Assembly (NCBI RefSeq): GCF_014805685.1
Contig: NC_060909.1
Location: forward strand, 2,779,792 to 2,843,791
Reading direction: 5' to 3'
DNA: 64,000 nucleotides
DNA from: Silurus meridionalis
Lineage: Eukaryota; Chordata; Actinopteri; Siluriformes; Siluridae
Made by a program: the position numbers and the translations under genes. The notes below the pieces were generated by a model. That model worked only from the letters and a program-made list of their open reading frames with translations. It did no database searches and was not told where the DNA came from. Every line of letters starts with the position of its first letter. Positions within the stretch are counted from its first letter, which is position 1. This document shows positions 39,501-63,967 of this stretch, piece by piece.

Positions 39501-40467
39501 CATTTGAGTGTAATGAAACTACTAAGACACATGATTGAATTACGTTCAGCATTTCCTAATTGTACAGCTAATTTCTTTCTACCCTGAAGAGATGAAGCCA
39601 TATAAGACCAATGAAATAAAGGTTTTGCTTTTTTTTTTTATGTGACGTTACCCCTGTGTAATGTACTGTATGAAAAGCATTGCTCCAGCAGGCAGGAAAT
39701 CCCTTCTATCCCTATATTTAACATCCATCTCAGGTTCAACATTCGAAAAACATGTTTCTTCGTGTTTTCATTGGTAACTTGGACGGCTTGGACGGTTCTT
39801 CAATGTGCCCAGTATGTGTCTTGAGTCTGCTGACGAGTATTTCGTGCCTTCGACAACACCTTGACCTGAATTTGGCTCAAATATCTGGATCATAATCTTC
39901 ACGACTGGCAGAATTATTTCATGACTGGCAACATGATCATGGTGATGCATAAAATAACTGCTAACTGCAGCAAAACGTGAGCTAATTTGGTCGAATAGAA
40001 TCTGAGGATCCTGGGGCACATGCCATGTTGTTTTCAGGCTAATAAAAGATAAAAGAATAATAATTTTGAAAATGAAAGTTTAAACACTTTATAAGGACTG
40101 TTATTTCCTCTAAAGGCATTTCCCCATGAATTACTGCACAGAAACAGCTTCTTATGTGTGGTTTGTTAGAAATATATTTACAAAAATTGCTAGTTTTTAC
40201 ATGACGGTGACACAAAATGATGCAGATTAAGCTCGCAAATTAGGGTTAGTTTGGTCTAGTAAAAAAAAAAAAAAAATCTAATTAAATACAGTTCAAAGCT
40301 TTCATTCACACTCAGGAAGCGGAAGGATCTGTGGTCTTAACAGAGTTAACAGTTTACTGAGCAACAGCATCGACAAATAACAGGACAGCTAATAATTCAC
40401 ATAAATAGTTATTGCCATTTTTAAAACAAAGCTATTCATAAAGTCGTAAACAGATCAAATCCCCTTA
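39501..40467. other. Unassigned intergenic sequence between adamtsl5 and serinc4
   Basis: No gene or recognised repeat apart from a short poly(A) at 40262-40276. Confidence 0.6.
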
Positions 40468-41400
40468 CACTATATGGACAAACGTTTGTGGACATCTGAC
40501 TATACGATTCAGATGTGCTTTTTAGACATCCTATTCCACATTAAGTCTTCATTTTTGCTGTTATAAAGCCCTCCACTCTTCTGGGAAGATGTTCCACTAG
40601 ATTTTGGAGTGTGGATGTGAAGATTTAGGCTCATTCAGATACAATGGTGTTAGTAGCGTTCCAGTAGAAGCTGACCTTCTACCCATGTAAAGAAAACAGT
40701 TTTCAGACTAATGATGCTAAATGGTGCTATTCTGACAAAGAGCAAACGTGTAATTCTGCTGTGTTTTGAGCGGCACGTGCGCTTCAGGAGCAGAAGTACA
40801 TCACCAGAAGACCAAGAGAGATCAGGAAGACCTTTAACGAGCTCAACCCCCCGGATATATTGAAACCATTCAGCAACTCGTGCATGATGATCGCCGGAAA
40901 ACAATCCACATGATATCACTTCCTCACCCATCCTATTCGCCAGATTCGGCGGACTTTGCCCTCATCCCAAAGATGAAGATCCAGCTCAAAGGTCACCGTT
41001 TTGACACCACTGTGGAGATCCTGTGCAAATCGCAGAAGGTGCTTGACACGCTTCGAGAAGAAGACTTCAAGGGTACGTTCCAGAAGTAGCAGGAATGTTG
41101 GGAGCACTGTATTGCTCTCCAAAGGGACTATTTTGAAGGTGATGGTGTATAAACATAGATAAATAAAAGTACTTTCTTGTAAACAGAGCGAGTCTCAAAA
41201 CTCTTACCACCTCGTATCTTTATGGAGGTATTGTCATGCTGGAAAAGGTCTGGGTCTCCCCAATCAAGTGAAGGGGATCATTTTATGCTCACAAATCCAA
41301 AGACACCCTATACAATTGTGTGCCTCTAAGTTTGGGGAAAAACCATACATGGCTTAAAAAGTCTGGTGATCCAATACTTTCGTGCATATAGTGTATCATG
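40468..41400 (-). mobile_element. Tc1-like fossil (family T) split by a mariner insertion
   Basis: The left half (40468-about 40690) starts 'ACACTATATGGACAAACGTT' and includes 'CTTCTGGGAAGATGTTCCAC'. The right half (41215-41400) resumes at 'TATTGTCATGCTGGAAAAGG' and ends 'CAATACTTTCGTGCATATAG', TGTA. The middle is the mariner-like copy, so the mariner is the younger insertion. Confidence 0.8.
40740..41214 (+). mobile_element. mariner-like element, inactive copy 3
   Basis: The open stretch 40880-41089 reads LPHPSYSPDSADFALIPKMK, then LKGHRFDTTVEI and REEDFKGTFQK. This is the mariner transposase C-terminus, including the YSPD motif that supplies the third catalytic Asp. The right terminus is 'GAGTCTCAAAACTCTTACCA', then CCTCGTA. 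The 5' half is missing or unrecognisable. Confidence 0.82.
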
Positions 41401-41665
41401 GTATCTGATTTCTACATCCACTAGAGGAGACGTCATTATTTAATAATCTGAAAAAGGGACAGGTCCGGTAATCCTTTTTTGGCAATACTGTAATCGTAAA
41501 CATGTCGATCGTTCGAGTCTCATCACCTGCTCCCAGGAGTCCAACTATTTGACTTTTATAAATCTATTCCTCGGTGCTCAGAGTCCTGGTCTCACACATT
41601 TCTTGATAAGATAAGGACCCTTCTTAGCCGGGCCCTGTAATCCTGAGGGATCTCAACTAAAAAGG

Positions 41666-55232
<13,567 letters not shown>

Positions 55233-55679
55233 GGCTACTTATGCGATCGACGCTGCCAAAACCTAAATCAAGATGGAGATGTTCAATTAAGTTAGTAGTT
55301 TGAGAAGTCTAGAAGGTTCCACAGAGTTCTTCCTAGGGAAATCCTGCAAAAAAAAAAAGTCCTAAAGTCCTGTTCACTTCTTCTCAGGGTGCAGAAGATC
55401 CCCTGCTGCAAAGACCTTCATCCTTGTAAGTGTAGTGAACCCAAAATGAACAGCATCCTGTTAACTGGCGGATGGCAGTCAACGGTGCCAGTAGATCAGA
55501 GCGTGTAATCGAGGCTGGATGTCTGATAGACCTCTTTCTCTTCACCCAGAGAGATTAGAAGGGGGGGGCTGTTATGTGGGTTAGTCCATCTGTCTCGCCC
55601 TTCCCCCAGGCAGCACCACAGCATGAGGGCAAAAAAAAAAAAGATCCAGATCCAGTTCCAGAAGCTTAAATCAGTTCAT

Positions 55680-55835
55680 GGCAAATAATGCAATTAAGTG
55701 CAGTGCTGCATTTGTAGTGTGGTCTCAGGGAAGCCTTTATAGTTCCTTCCCCCAGTTATGAGACACACACAGTCTGTAAGCAGAGATGGAAGCTACATAC
55801 ATAATCCTATCATAAGACCTTGACCCAGAAAGGCA
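55680..55835 (+). repeat. Local duplication unit 2, upstream of serinc4 coding exon 1
   Basis: 'GTAGTGTGGTCTCAGGGAAG', 'AGCAGAGATGGAAGCTACAT' and 'CCTTGACCCAGAAAGGCAGA' match unit 1 at 54525. The pair brackets serinc4 coding exon 1. Confidence 0.75.
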
Positions 55836-56037
55836 GAGAGGAAGATTCCTCCAGAATGAAGTTCTTCCAATACCAGGAGAATGAAGAATTGCTTATAGAT
55901 CTTCTTACAGTTACAGTCTGTGTAAATGAGCATCATAAAGAATGTACCAGATTTAGTCTTTTATACAGTATGTTAAACAAGATGTAATAAAAAAAACATG
56001 AAATCTATCATTAGTGTGTGATTCTTCAGCAGTAAAT

Positions 56038-56220
56038 GCATTATATGGGCAAAAGTATTGGGACACCTGACTTTTCCAGCTGTATGTTGTTTCTTCCTCA
56101 AATCGTTACCATACATTTGGAGGGGCACAGTTTTATACGGATGCCTTTGGATGCGGTGGAATAAAAATATTTCTTTTTACACTGAAAATAGCGCCAACTA
56201 ACACAAGAGTCACTTCAAAG
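56038..56220 (+). mobile_element. Tc1-like fossil (family T) fragment
   Basis: 'GCATTATATGGGCAAAAGTA', TTGGGACACCTGAC and 'GATGCCTTTGGATGCGG' mark its left end. Confidence 0.75.
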
Positions 56221-56329
56221 GCTTCATATACATCAAATATTTAATATTTTCTGTAGTTTGCCTGTAGCCTCACTTAAGAATTTCATTGTACAATCTGACA
56301 TCTGTACATATGACAAATAAAACTTAAAA

Positions 56330-56738
56330 CTTGAGCAGAAAGTAGCTCTACTTTCAATTTTAATTATATAATTATAATTATATACATATATAATGTTTAG
56401 TCTCTGCCTCTCATTTTGAGCGCATTGCTTTGTATTGATATTATTAAACTTGAAAACATACAAAGCAATGTCAGTGGTAAAAAAAAAAGAAACTAGAGTT
56501 AGCGCAGTGTCACTGTGAAATACGATTTGTTTTGCACATGCATGAAAACGTTAAAGAATCCATAGCAATAGCATTAGCCACTGACCAGGATGTGGCTACC
56601 GGCTAACGCTAGCGCTATTAATTCTTTATCGTTTTATAGGCAGCTTCAAAAATCATTTTTAAAGCAGAAAATCCTGACAAATCCCCATATTGAACAGTTA
56701 AGTAGATCAAATCTTTAAAAAATTCAATATTAAATACT

Positions 56739-56776
<38 letters not shown>

Positions 56777-57150
56777 ACAGATAAACTGTATTACCCAAAT
56801 GGAGTCTTACAAACGTAAATTATTTAATTAAATTTTTTCAATTCTTTTTTTTTTTATTTAATCAATTTAATTTGTGCCAATAAAATGTATAACTCAATTT
56901 AATCAATATAAAAAAGTGTATTTCTTTAAATTGATTTAATCTATTTTATTCTTTATAAAAACATAATTTTATATATTATTTAACCAATCAGGCATTTTAT
57001 TTAAATTTGTTTTAAATAAATAAATAAATAAATAAAAACTCTTCAAATATGGATCACAAATATTAATAATAATAAACTGCGTTATTAAAAAATAATTTTA
57101 TGGGTTGCATTTCTTTCTCGTAACTGTAGCGAAATTTAACCGAACTGTGA
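56330..57150. mobile_element. hAT-like MITE, relative of 34488-35360
   Basis: It shares 'CTCATTTTGAGCGCATTGCT', the GTTTTGCACATGCATGAAAA-like region and a right end 'TTTAACCGAACTGTGACTTA' with the adamtsl5 intron 12 element. An (AC)n run interrupts it at 56740-56774. Confidence 0.6.
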
Positions 57151-57159
57151 CTTAAAAAC

Positions 57160-57545
57160 CGATCATTCTTTTTTTTCTTCATATTGTTACCACAAAGTTG
57201 GAGAAACACAATCATATATATTGTCTCTGGATGTGAGAGCATGAAATATCCCCTTCACATGAACTATGAGACCCAAACCTGTTCTAGCATGACACAAAGC
57301 ACAAAGAGTGGAAGATCTCCAGCTATAGAGATTTGACCTCAACCCTGTTGAACAATGAATGTGAATGCTGACTGCACCCCCAGGCCTCCTCACCTCATCT
57401 ACATCAGTACCTGACTTTATTTATTTACTAAAGAAGCACACGTTTTCACGACCAAAATCTAGTAGAACATCAGAAAACTGGAGATCATTGTAACAGTAAA
57501 TAGGGATGTGATGCAAATATAGAATGGGATGTAAATACAAAAAAT
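57160..57545 (+). mobile_element. Tc1-like fossil (family T), sense
   Basis: 'TTGTTACCACAAAGTTGGAG', 'GAGACCCAAACCTGTTCTAG', 'GACCTCAACCCTGTTGAACA' and 'GATGCAAATATAGAATGGGA' are in family order. Confidence 0.75.
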
Positions 57546-58300
57546 CCAAATCCTTTGCTCAGGTGTCAAGTGCACAAGTGTAAGATTCATTGTAGGACCA
57601 AGCCCTGATTTATTAAGCAGTCAAATACAGTCTCACCTTCTGATTAGGATGATGTTATGTGAGATGTCACTGCTTTGAACAACACGGGTTTCACTTTACT
57701 GCATCAAAAGTGTGGTCGTAAAATGTCTAAAATGACCAAACAGACATAATTGTAACTTCAAACTGAATGGTTTAACAAAAGGCCATTGATTCAGGTTTGG
57801 ATACATCAGACTGCAAGCAATTTTCTCTAAACCAATTAGAGTATATTATAAAAACAGGTCATACACACAACAGGCCTTTATTCCCTCTCTCACACTGTAA
57901 ACATCAGAAAGCTATTGGACCTGGTTAGTAATTGGGGGGTTTTGTGAGAGAAGGGGCAAAAAAAAAAAACCCCGCCTTGTGAAAAGCGTGTTTTCAGCAT
58001 ACAAATCGAAGCACTGTAAATATGTGTCATTGACAATTTTATATGGAGCTAGATCAATCACAGCAACTCGGTTGAAAAGGACACAAAACATTGATAGAAT
58101 CCACAGATTTTCATAAAAATATGGATCCCTCTAACTACAAAATCAGCCCTGTGTCTTCAAAAAGGTTTGCCATACAAATGTTATTTATGGATTATTTCAA
58201 AGACAGACTGGAAAAAAAAAAAGTCTATGAGACACATTTAGGTCATGAGGCTATATTTAGAGTTACATTGATTAAAACAAACCCACAAAAGCATGCATTA
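57546..58300. other. Unassigned sequence upstream of serinc4
   Basis: No recognised gene or repeat. The 70-residue open frame at 58091-58303 has no recognisable features. Confidence 0.5.
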
Positions 58301-58309
58301 TGATCTTAC

Positions 58310-58560
58310 TTGGGCCCAGCAACAGCGGCAACACATTCTTCTCAGTGCTACGTCTTGTGCTAAGAGGAGCTCCAGGTACACAGATCAGTCATACAGTAGG
58401 ATGAAGATGCTGGTGATGATGGAGTAACGACAACAAGCGCACTCACGAATCATTCCACAAGCACCCGCAGGTCACACAAGCGCCTAGACTGGGTAGTGAA
58501 TGTTGTCTTTAACGTTGGAAAGCTTCCTTTTTGTTAAGCTGATTATGGTTAAGGTGAAGG
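58310..58560 (-). promoter_or_regulatory. serinc4: Candidate 5' exon and promoter region of serinc4
   Basis: On the minus strand there are two good donors: CCCAA|GTAAGA after 58310 and GATTC|GTGAGT after 58447. The first follows an ATG that opens MCCRCCWAQ, a cysteine-rich start reminiscent of other SERINCs; the join to exon 1 is unproven. The region faces hypk head-to-head about 1.1-1.4 kb away, as expected for a divergent pair. Confidence 0.3.
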
Positions 58561-59575
58561 ATTGGTTCAGGAGGCAGGAGGAGGGAGAAGGGAACAGGTG
58601 AGGTTGTTGTAAACATCAGGAAATACAATTTGAACGTATTGTGTGTATTTCTAGAACGCAGTAGACACAGTTACAGAGCAGCTGGACATAATAGATTAGA
58701 AAAGGGAATAGATTTATAAGGGAAAACATTCTCCTCTGATTGATTTCTCATAGTGTCACCATAAATCGTCACTCTTTTCTATACTGCAATTCAGGGTCAT
58801 CAGGAACAACGCAAAATAGTAGTAATGCAAAAAATATGAATATTGTAACGGTTTCAGAGCGTATTCTACAAACAGCACATGAGATAATGTATAATAATAA
58901 CAACCATTTTAACACTGTTTTTTAGATATCAGATTATTAGTTATTTGATATTAATTGATGTAACATTTAATTTAATTTTGATAAATGTTATATTTTTTAT
59001 TTATTTATTTATTAAAGAGTTTTTTTTTCTCATTTATTATTTATATTAATAAAAGAATATTAATTCATATATCATTATTATCTAAGAATTATTATTGTTT
59101 TTTATATTAATAATGGAATAACTTTATTATATATTTTGTAATGTATATTATCTTTTATTATTTTGTTCAGAAATTAATTGTTGTTGTTGTTGTTGTTGTT
59201 ATTATTATTATTATTATTTTTATTATTATTTAGAGATATTTTATATATAGATATATAGAGTTTTTTTTATTCTATTTATGATATTTTAAAACATTCCATC
59301 ATAAATTCCTGTTTTTTATTCATTTATATTATTAATTTAATAACTTGCAATAATTAAACATTGTCTATTATTATAATTATAATAAACACTATGCCTATTA
59401 TTATAGTTATTATAAAGATTATGTCTATTAGAATTATTATAAATATGATGTTTATTATAATTATTATAAAGATTACGTTTATTAATCTTTATAATATTAT
59501 AATATCTAATGTATAATATTATAAAGATTAATTATAAAGCGACTGTAGATTGACAAATAAAAATCTTGAACCTTA
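58561..59575. other. AT-rich spacer between serinc4 and hypk
   Basis: Very A/T-rich from 58920, with (TTG)n and (ATT)n at about 59178-59230. No genes are seen. Confidence 0.7.
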
Positions 59576-59579
59576 AAAT

Positions 59580-59681
59580 TAGGTCTCACCGGAAACGGAA
59601 CTTGAAACGTCACTTGTCTCTCGTGTGTTACCTCGATTTGTTCTCGGGTCGCCACTAAAGTTCTCTTACTTTGTGTTCCGG
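59580..59681 (+). promoter_or_regulatory. hypk: Candidate hypk promoter / 5' UTR
   Basis: The sequence changes abruptly from A/T-rich to mixed with CpGs. It contains an ETS-like ACCGGAAAC (59588-59596), a CRE half-site ACGTCA (59607-59612) and a second ETS-like TTCCGG just before the start codon. Such motifs are typical of housekeeping promoters. No start site is mapped. Confidence 0.45.
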
Positions 59682-59861
59682 ATGCGGAGGGAGGCGATCA
59701 TGGCGGCTGAGGGAGATGTGGATTTGGACCTGGAGGCCGAGGAGAACTGCACCGGGAAGCCCACGGAGAAACCGCGCAAGCACGACAGCGGCGCCGCTGA
59801 TTTGGAAAGAGTCACCGACTATGCGGAGGAGAAGGAAATCTCCAGCTCCGACTTGGAGACG
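59682..59861 (+). CDS. hypk: hypk exon 1
   Basis: Encodes residues 1-60, ending SSSDLET, with the donor ACG|GTGAGT in phase 0. Confidence 0.97.
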
Positions 59862-62800
59862 GTGAGTCGGGAACAAAGATCCGCTGAGCTAGCCGTGTTA
59901 GCTAACCATGTGCTGGGGGAGAAGCAGCGTGTCCTGGGAGGATGAAATTAGGAAGATGATCAGATTCTTCTGGATTTGTTAATTAGTAAAAGAGAACCTT
60001 CTGGTGAAGGTCGCTTTTGGTTAGTGTGGGACATGCAGGCTCTGCTGATGGCATGTGGTGGGATCCTGTCTAGATGTTCCACTTTTTCACTTTTAAAATC
60101 CTCCTTCAGCATGAAGAACAGCTTTACACACTCTCAGCATCCAGACAGTTTGTTTCTCCAAACATTCATCTTGCCAAAAGTGTTCTTCACTAGTTGGAGA
60201 TAAAATTAATCCCAGTGCAGTTCAACAGGATTTAAGTGCAGTGACTGGGAAGACCATTCCATGATGGACATCACTCCAGACCCCTGTTTGGTCTCTACAT
60301 AATGTTTGTCCTCAATCATCCCTTCTGTAAAACAACCCCAGACCATTACACTTCTACCTCCATGTGTGACTGTGGGGGTGAAGTTTGCTCACATCTTCTC
60401 TCTTGCTCTCCAGCTTATAGAAGGTCTTTGGTTAGAGATTCAAAAGAAAGTGGCTCTTGGAAACAGAGATGGGGACATGGAAAGTAAAAGACACCCTGAC
60501 AGACAGACACATTGACAAAGAGAGAGACAAAACTAGACACACTGACATAGAGAGAGACAAAAACAGACACACTGACATAGGGAGAGACAAAAACAGACAC
60601 ACTGACATAGGGAGAGACAAAAACAGACACACTGACGTAGAGAGAGACAAAAACAGACACACTGACGTAGAGAGAGACAAAAACAGACACACTGACATAG
60701 AGAGAGACAAAAACGGACACACTGACGTAGAGAGAGACACAAAAACACACACTGACGTAGAGAGAGAGACAAAAAAACACACACTGATATATAGAGAGAG
60801 ACACAGGCGGACACAGTGACCTAGAGAGAGACGCAGGCGGGGACGCTGACCTAGAGAGAGACGCAGGCGGGGACCCTGACCTAGGGAGAGACACAGGCGG
60901 ACACACTGCCCTAGAAAGAGACGCAGGCGGGGACACTGACCTAGAGAGAGCCGCAATCATAGTCAGCAAGCAGCACATCGGCATGTCGCCCCACAGTACG
61001 ACGCTGATCTGATCTAATCTAATCTTTGGAAATAAAGTATACTGTTCAGCACTGATGGTCCTACAGCAGATCATTCATTGTTTGATAGTGGCTGATAGTC
61101 GAGGAGTACTTATTTACAACCATGTTTAAAAACCTATATAAAATATTCAACATTGTTTTGACAATTTGTTTAAAAAACCCACTTTGTTCAGTTGTGAAGA
61201 TAATCAGCATCTAGAATATATCATTCAGTTAATTTTGTTTTTGTTAATTCATTTGAAGTTACAGTTTACACAATAGCACTTTATTAAATACACCTTTTAC
61301 ACATGATGAGGATTCTACTCACCGTGCTGATGTTTCACCTTCATCCGTGACACCAGCGTGTTTTCTTTTCATGTGCTCGTGCATCACTGTGGTCATTCCC
61401 ACACCACACAAACTTCAAACTTCCAGTTACAGTTTTCTTTGTTGCGTTTAAAATAAAATGCTTTGGATGACTTCAGGAGCGTTTTCCTGCTGCCGGTTGA
61501 CCCTTTACTATCCAGCATTTCGCACGTGGCTGTGTTACCCTACGGTCACGTCTACCTGAAACTTGAGCAGCCCAACAACAGCATTCATTAATAACAAATT
61601 TTATTGATTAGTTGTTACAGTGCTAGATATAAGATCGATACGTTTTAGCGTGATCTAGTCAAGGACAAGATGTAGAAAGCTCTTGTGATAGCTGGGTGTC
61701 GCACCACCTCCAGTCTCCTATAACTTCTGTAGGTTTTTTTCTTTTTTTTAACTGATCATCTGCTTTTGTGTTTGAAGGCTATGTCTGTAATCGGAGACAG
61801 AAGATCCAGAGAACAGAAGGCGAAACAGGAAAGGTGAGGAAATACAGTTGCAATTTGAAAATCGTGTGTATATATATATATATATAATATATAGGGAACT
61901 CATTAAGTCATTAACCGCAAGTTTGTTTGTTTAAGGCATTTGTTATAGTATGTTGAAATAAGTCAAACAGTTTAGTAGTAAATAATGAACAGCAGTAATA
62001 ATAAAAACAAAGCAATTTTATGTTTTGCATTTTTGCCCCCAAACCGGCGCGAAATTGAACCGATATGTGACTTAAACACTGGAACGTCCAGAACCGTGAT
62101 TTATGTATATATAATATGGCTGTCTAAATTAACACGCTAACACAAATGCATTTTAAATGCACTAATTCTATTAACGCGCATTTCTGTTTGACCGTTTTGA
62201 TAAAAAATATAAATACAAAAGACGTGAAAATAAAACCTTCAACGCAACACATTTATTCACAATGTCCTTTCTTTACTCAGACTAAAAAATGTAAAAAAAA
62301 CTCCACCCAAAATCTAATTTTCAATCACTAAACAATTTCAGCATTTCTCTCATCGACTGCGTCGAGAACTGAGGAATAGCAACCGAAACATAATTCTTAA
62401 AGGAGCCACGTACCATATTTAACAATTAAATCCACAAAAACAAAAATTTACATACTGTATATCTATAGAAACGACATCCTAAAACAAATTAGAATATTTA
62501 GTGTGTAAATTTTTTGTAAATACAAAATAATTAATAACGAAGAATGTTTGAATGAAATTCATATATTTATAACGTATAACATTTACCTGCTGATCAATTA
62601 GTGTTTTATAAACTTAAATTAACTTAAAGTATAAATTAAATAACATTAATTTGTTACATTTGGAACAGAGCAGAAATGATTGTGTGTTTTGCAAATTGAA
62701 CTTTATTCTAAAATTGTTGCACAATTTGTAGTTTTTCAGCTTTGGTGAAGCTCCGCCCATCTTTACTCCGCCTTCCTGAAATACACTTTATACTCAATTA

Positions 62801-63126
62801 TCTTGCTGACCTGCTGATAATTAACCTCATTAGTTGTTTCTCCAACCGTTTATTTTTTTTTTTTTTATAAGACTTTGGTTGCCCCGTTCCAGCCATCAAA
62901 TTCAAAATGACATTTTTGATCTTAAAATTGTACAATTCCTCAGTTTATACATTTCTATGTTCTATTGGGAAAAAAATATGGATTTGAGATTTGCTAATGA
63001 GTTTTGTGTATACACACATTGGCTAACTGCATTATTTTGTTCTCCATAGAGAAAAAGAACTGGCCAAAGTTACCATTAAGAAGGAGGACGTAGAGCTCAT
63101 CGTAAGTATATTGACTGTGTGTGTGC

Positions 63127-63224
<98 letters not shown>

Positions 63225-63387
63225 GCACACACACATTGACGGACAGGGTTATGATATGAACCTGATATTCCCCTTTCTCTTCACTCCACAGATGGCTGAG
63301 ATGGAGATCCCCCGCGGCATGGCAGAGCGCAGCCTGAGGGAACACATGGGGAACATCGTGGAGGCTTTGATTGCGCTGACCAACTGA
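59682..63387 (+). CDS. hypk: Huntingtin-interacting protein K (HYPK)
   Basis: Four exons encode 127 residues (human forms are 121-129). Exon joins give the characteristic [20 protein letters not shown], then [20 protein letters not shown], then [16 protein letters not shown] and a C-terminal UBA-like segment [23 protein letters not shown] binds the NatA N-terminal acetyltransferase (NAA10/NAA15) on ribosomes and acts as a small chaperone that reduces huntingtin aggregation. The start could be residue 1 (59682) or the second Met, residue 7 (59700), as in the shorter human form. The acidic N-terminus is fish-specific in detail; the rest is nearly invariant. Confidence 0.98.
59945..60400 (-). 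mobile_element. Tc1-like fossil in hypk intron 1
   Basis: 'CAACCCCAGACCATTACACT', then TCTACCTCCATGTGTGACTG is the antisense of the GG(S/T)VMVWG transposase motif. 'CCATTCCATGATGGACATCA' and nearby text fit the same protein upstream. Badly decayed. Confidence 0.65.
60484..60955. repeat. hypk: 30-bp minisatellite in hypk intron 1
   Basis: About 16 copies of a unit reading approximately 'ACTGACATAGAGAGAGACAA', AAACAGACAC, with CpG-containing variants to the right. Because 30 is divisible by 3, several reading frames stay open (up to 219 residues), which makes false open frames on both strands. Confidence 0.95.
60956..61777. other. hypk: Rest of hypk intron 1
   Basis: No recognised repeat apart from a short (ATCTA)n run near 61008-61024. 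Confidence 0.6.
61778..61833 (+). CDS. hypk: hypk exon 2
   Basis: The acceptor TTTGAAG ends at 61777 and the donor GAAAG|GTGAGG follows 61833. It encodes [18 protein letters not shown]. The acceptor has a long T-rich tract upstream. Confidence 0.97.
62020..62350. mobile_element. hAT-like MITE fragments in hypk intron 2
   Basis: 62020-62095 resembles the right end of the 34488 element ('AAATTGAACCGATATGTGAC'). 62105-62350 starts 'GGCTGTCTAAATTAACACGC' and resembles the 37134 element. Confidence 0.55.
63050..63101 (+). CDS. hypk: hypk exon 3
   Basis: The acceptor CTCCATAG ends at 63049 and the donor ATC|GTAAGT follows 63101. It encodes [17 protein letters not shown]. Confidence 0.98.
63116..63235. 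repeat. hypk: Perfect 120-bp palindrome with (AT)45 core in hypk intron 3
   Basis: TGTGTGTGTGCGTGT at 63116-63130 is the exact reverse complement of 63221-63235, and 63131-63220 is 45 AT dinucleotides. The palindrome fills most of the 190-nt intron. Confidence 0.97.
63292..63387 (+). CDS. hypk: hypk exon 4 (stop)
   Basis: The acceptor CTCCACAG ends at 63291 and the TGA is at 63385-63387. It encodes [20 protein letters not shown], then [11 protein letters not shown], the UBA-like C-terminus. Confidence 0.98.
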   Translation: MAEMEIPRGMAERSLREHMGNIVEALIALTN

Positions 63388-63685
63388 CCAGTGGCGTGGG
63401 CGTGACCGGTTTCAAAGCCGTGACTCGGCTTCACCTCTTACCTCCTGTCCACCACGGATACACTTCTGCTGCGTCAACGATCCACTGCTCAGCTTTTCTA
63501 AAGACTTCCTTCATTTCTATTATTTTTTTTTGTACAAGTATCAGTGTGAATAAGACCAAGGCATGTCTTGGAATTGGTTTTCCTGTTCTAGTAATTTATT
63601 CACACTTACAGCTAAGATTTTTACAAGGGTCTAAAAAGAAAAAAAAATGCAAAGGAATCCATCAGATGTACAAATTTTAAATGTA

Positions 63686-63691
63686 ATAAAA
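63686..63691 (+). terminator. hypk: hypk polyadenylation signal
   Basis: AATAAA about 300 nt after the stop codon, followed by a GT-rich stretch. A minus-strand AATAAA at 63600-63595 could serve mfap1, in which case the two 3' UTRs overlap. Confidence 0.65.
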
Positions 63692-63787
63692 ACATGTTGC
63701 AGCTGTGACCCCTTTTATCTTCACTGATTTTTATATATATATAAAAAATGATACAGATATAGACGGATTAGAAGTCCAGAATAGAAC

Positions 63788-63967
63788 TCATGTCTTCCTC
63801 TTCTGTACTGTTGGCCGATCGAACACGTCTCTTACGCCCCCTGCCTTCTGTTTGAAGAACTTGCTGTTTTGGGCGCTTTCCTGAGCCCAAGCGGAGTCGA
63901 ACGAGGTGGTGTCCTGATCCACCAGATGTGTGTATTTTGTGCGTCCTGAACGGCCGAAGTTCTTGAC
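63788..63967 (-). CDS. mfap1: Microfibril-associated protein 1, terminal coding exon (partial gene)
   Basis: On the minus strand an acceptor TTTTACAG precedes 63967, and the exon reads [20 protein letters not shown], then [20 protein letters not shown] and [15 protein letters not shown], stopping at TGA (63790-63788). This is the highly conserved C-terminus of MFAP1, a nuclear spliceosomal B-complex protein despite its historical name. The rest of the gene lies beyond the right edge. It is convergent with hypk, with 400 nt between stop codons. Confidence 0.98.
   Translation of the reverse strand, partial: VKNFGRSGRTKYTHLVDQDTTSFDSAWAQESAQNSKFFKQKAGGVRDVFDRPTVQKRKT

Noticed and set aside
60415..61074. 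219-codon open frame, minus strand
   Set aside because: It is the 30-bp minisatellite read through; other frames are equally open and the composition is purely repetitive.
63032..63345. Several open frames of repeated YI residues
   Set aside because: They are translations of the (AT)45 palindrome in hypk intron 3.
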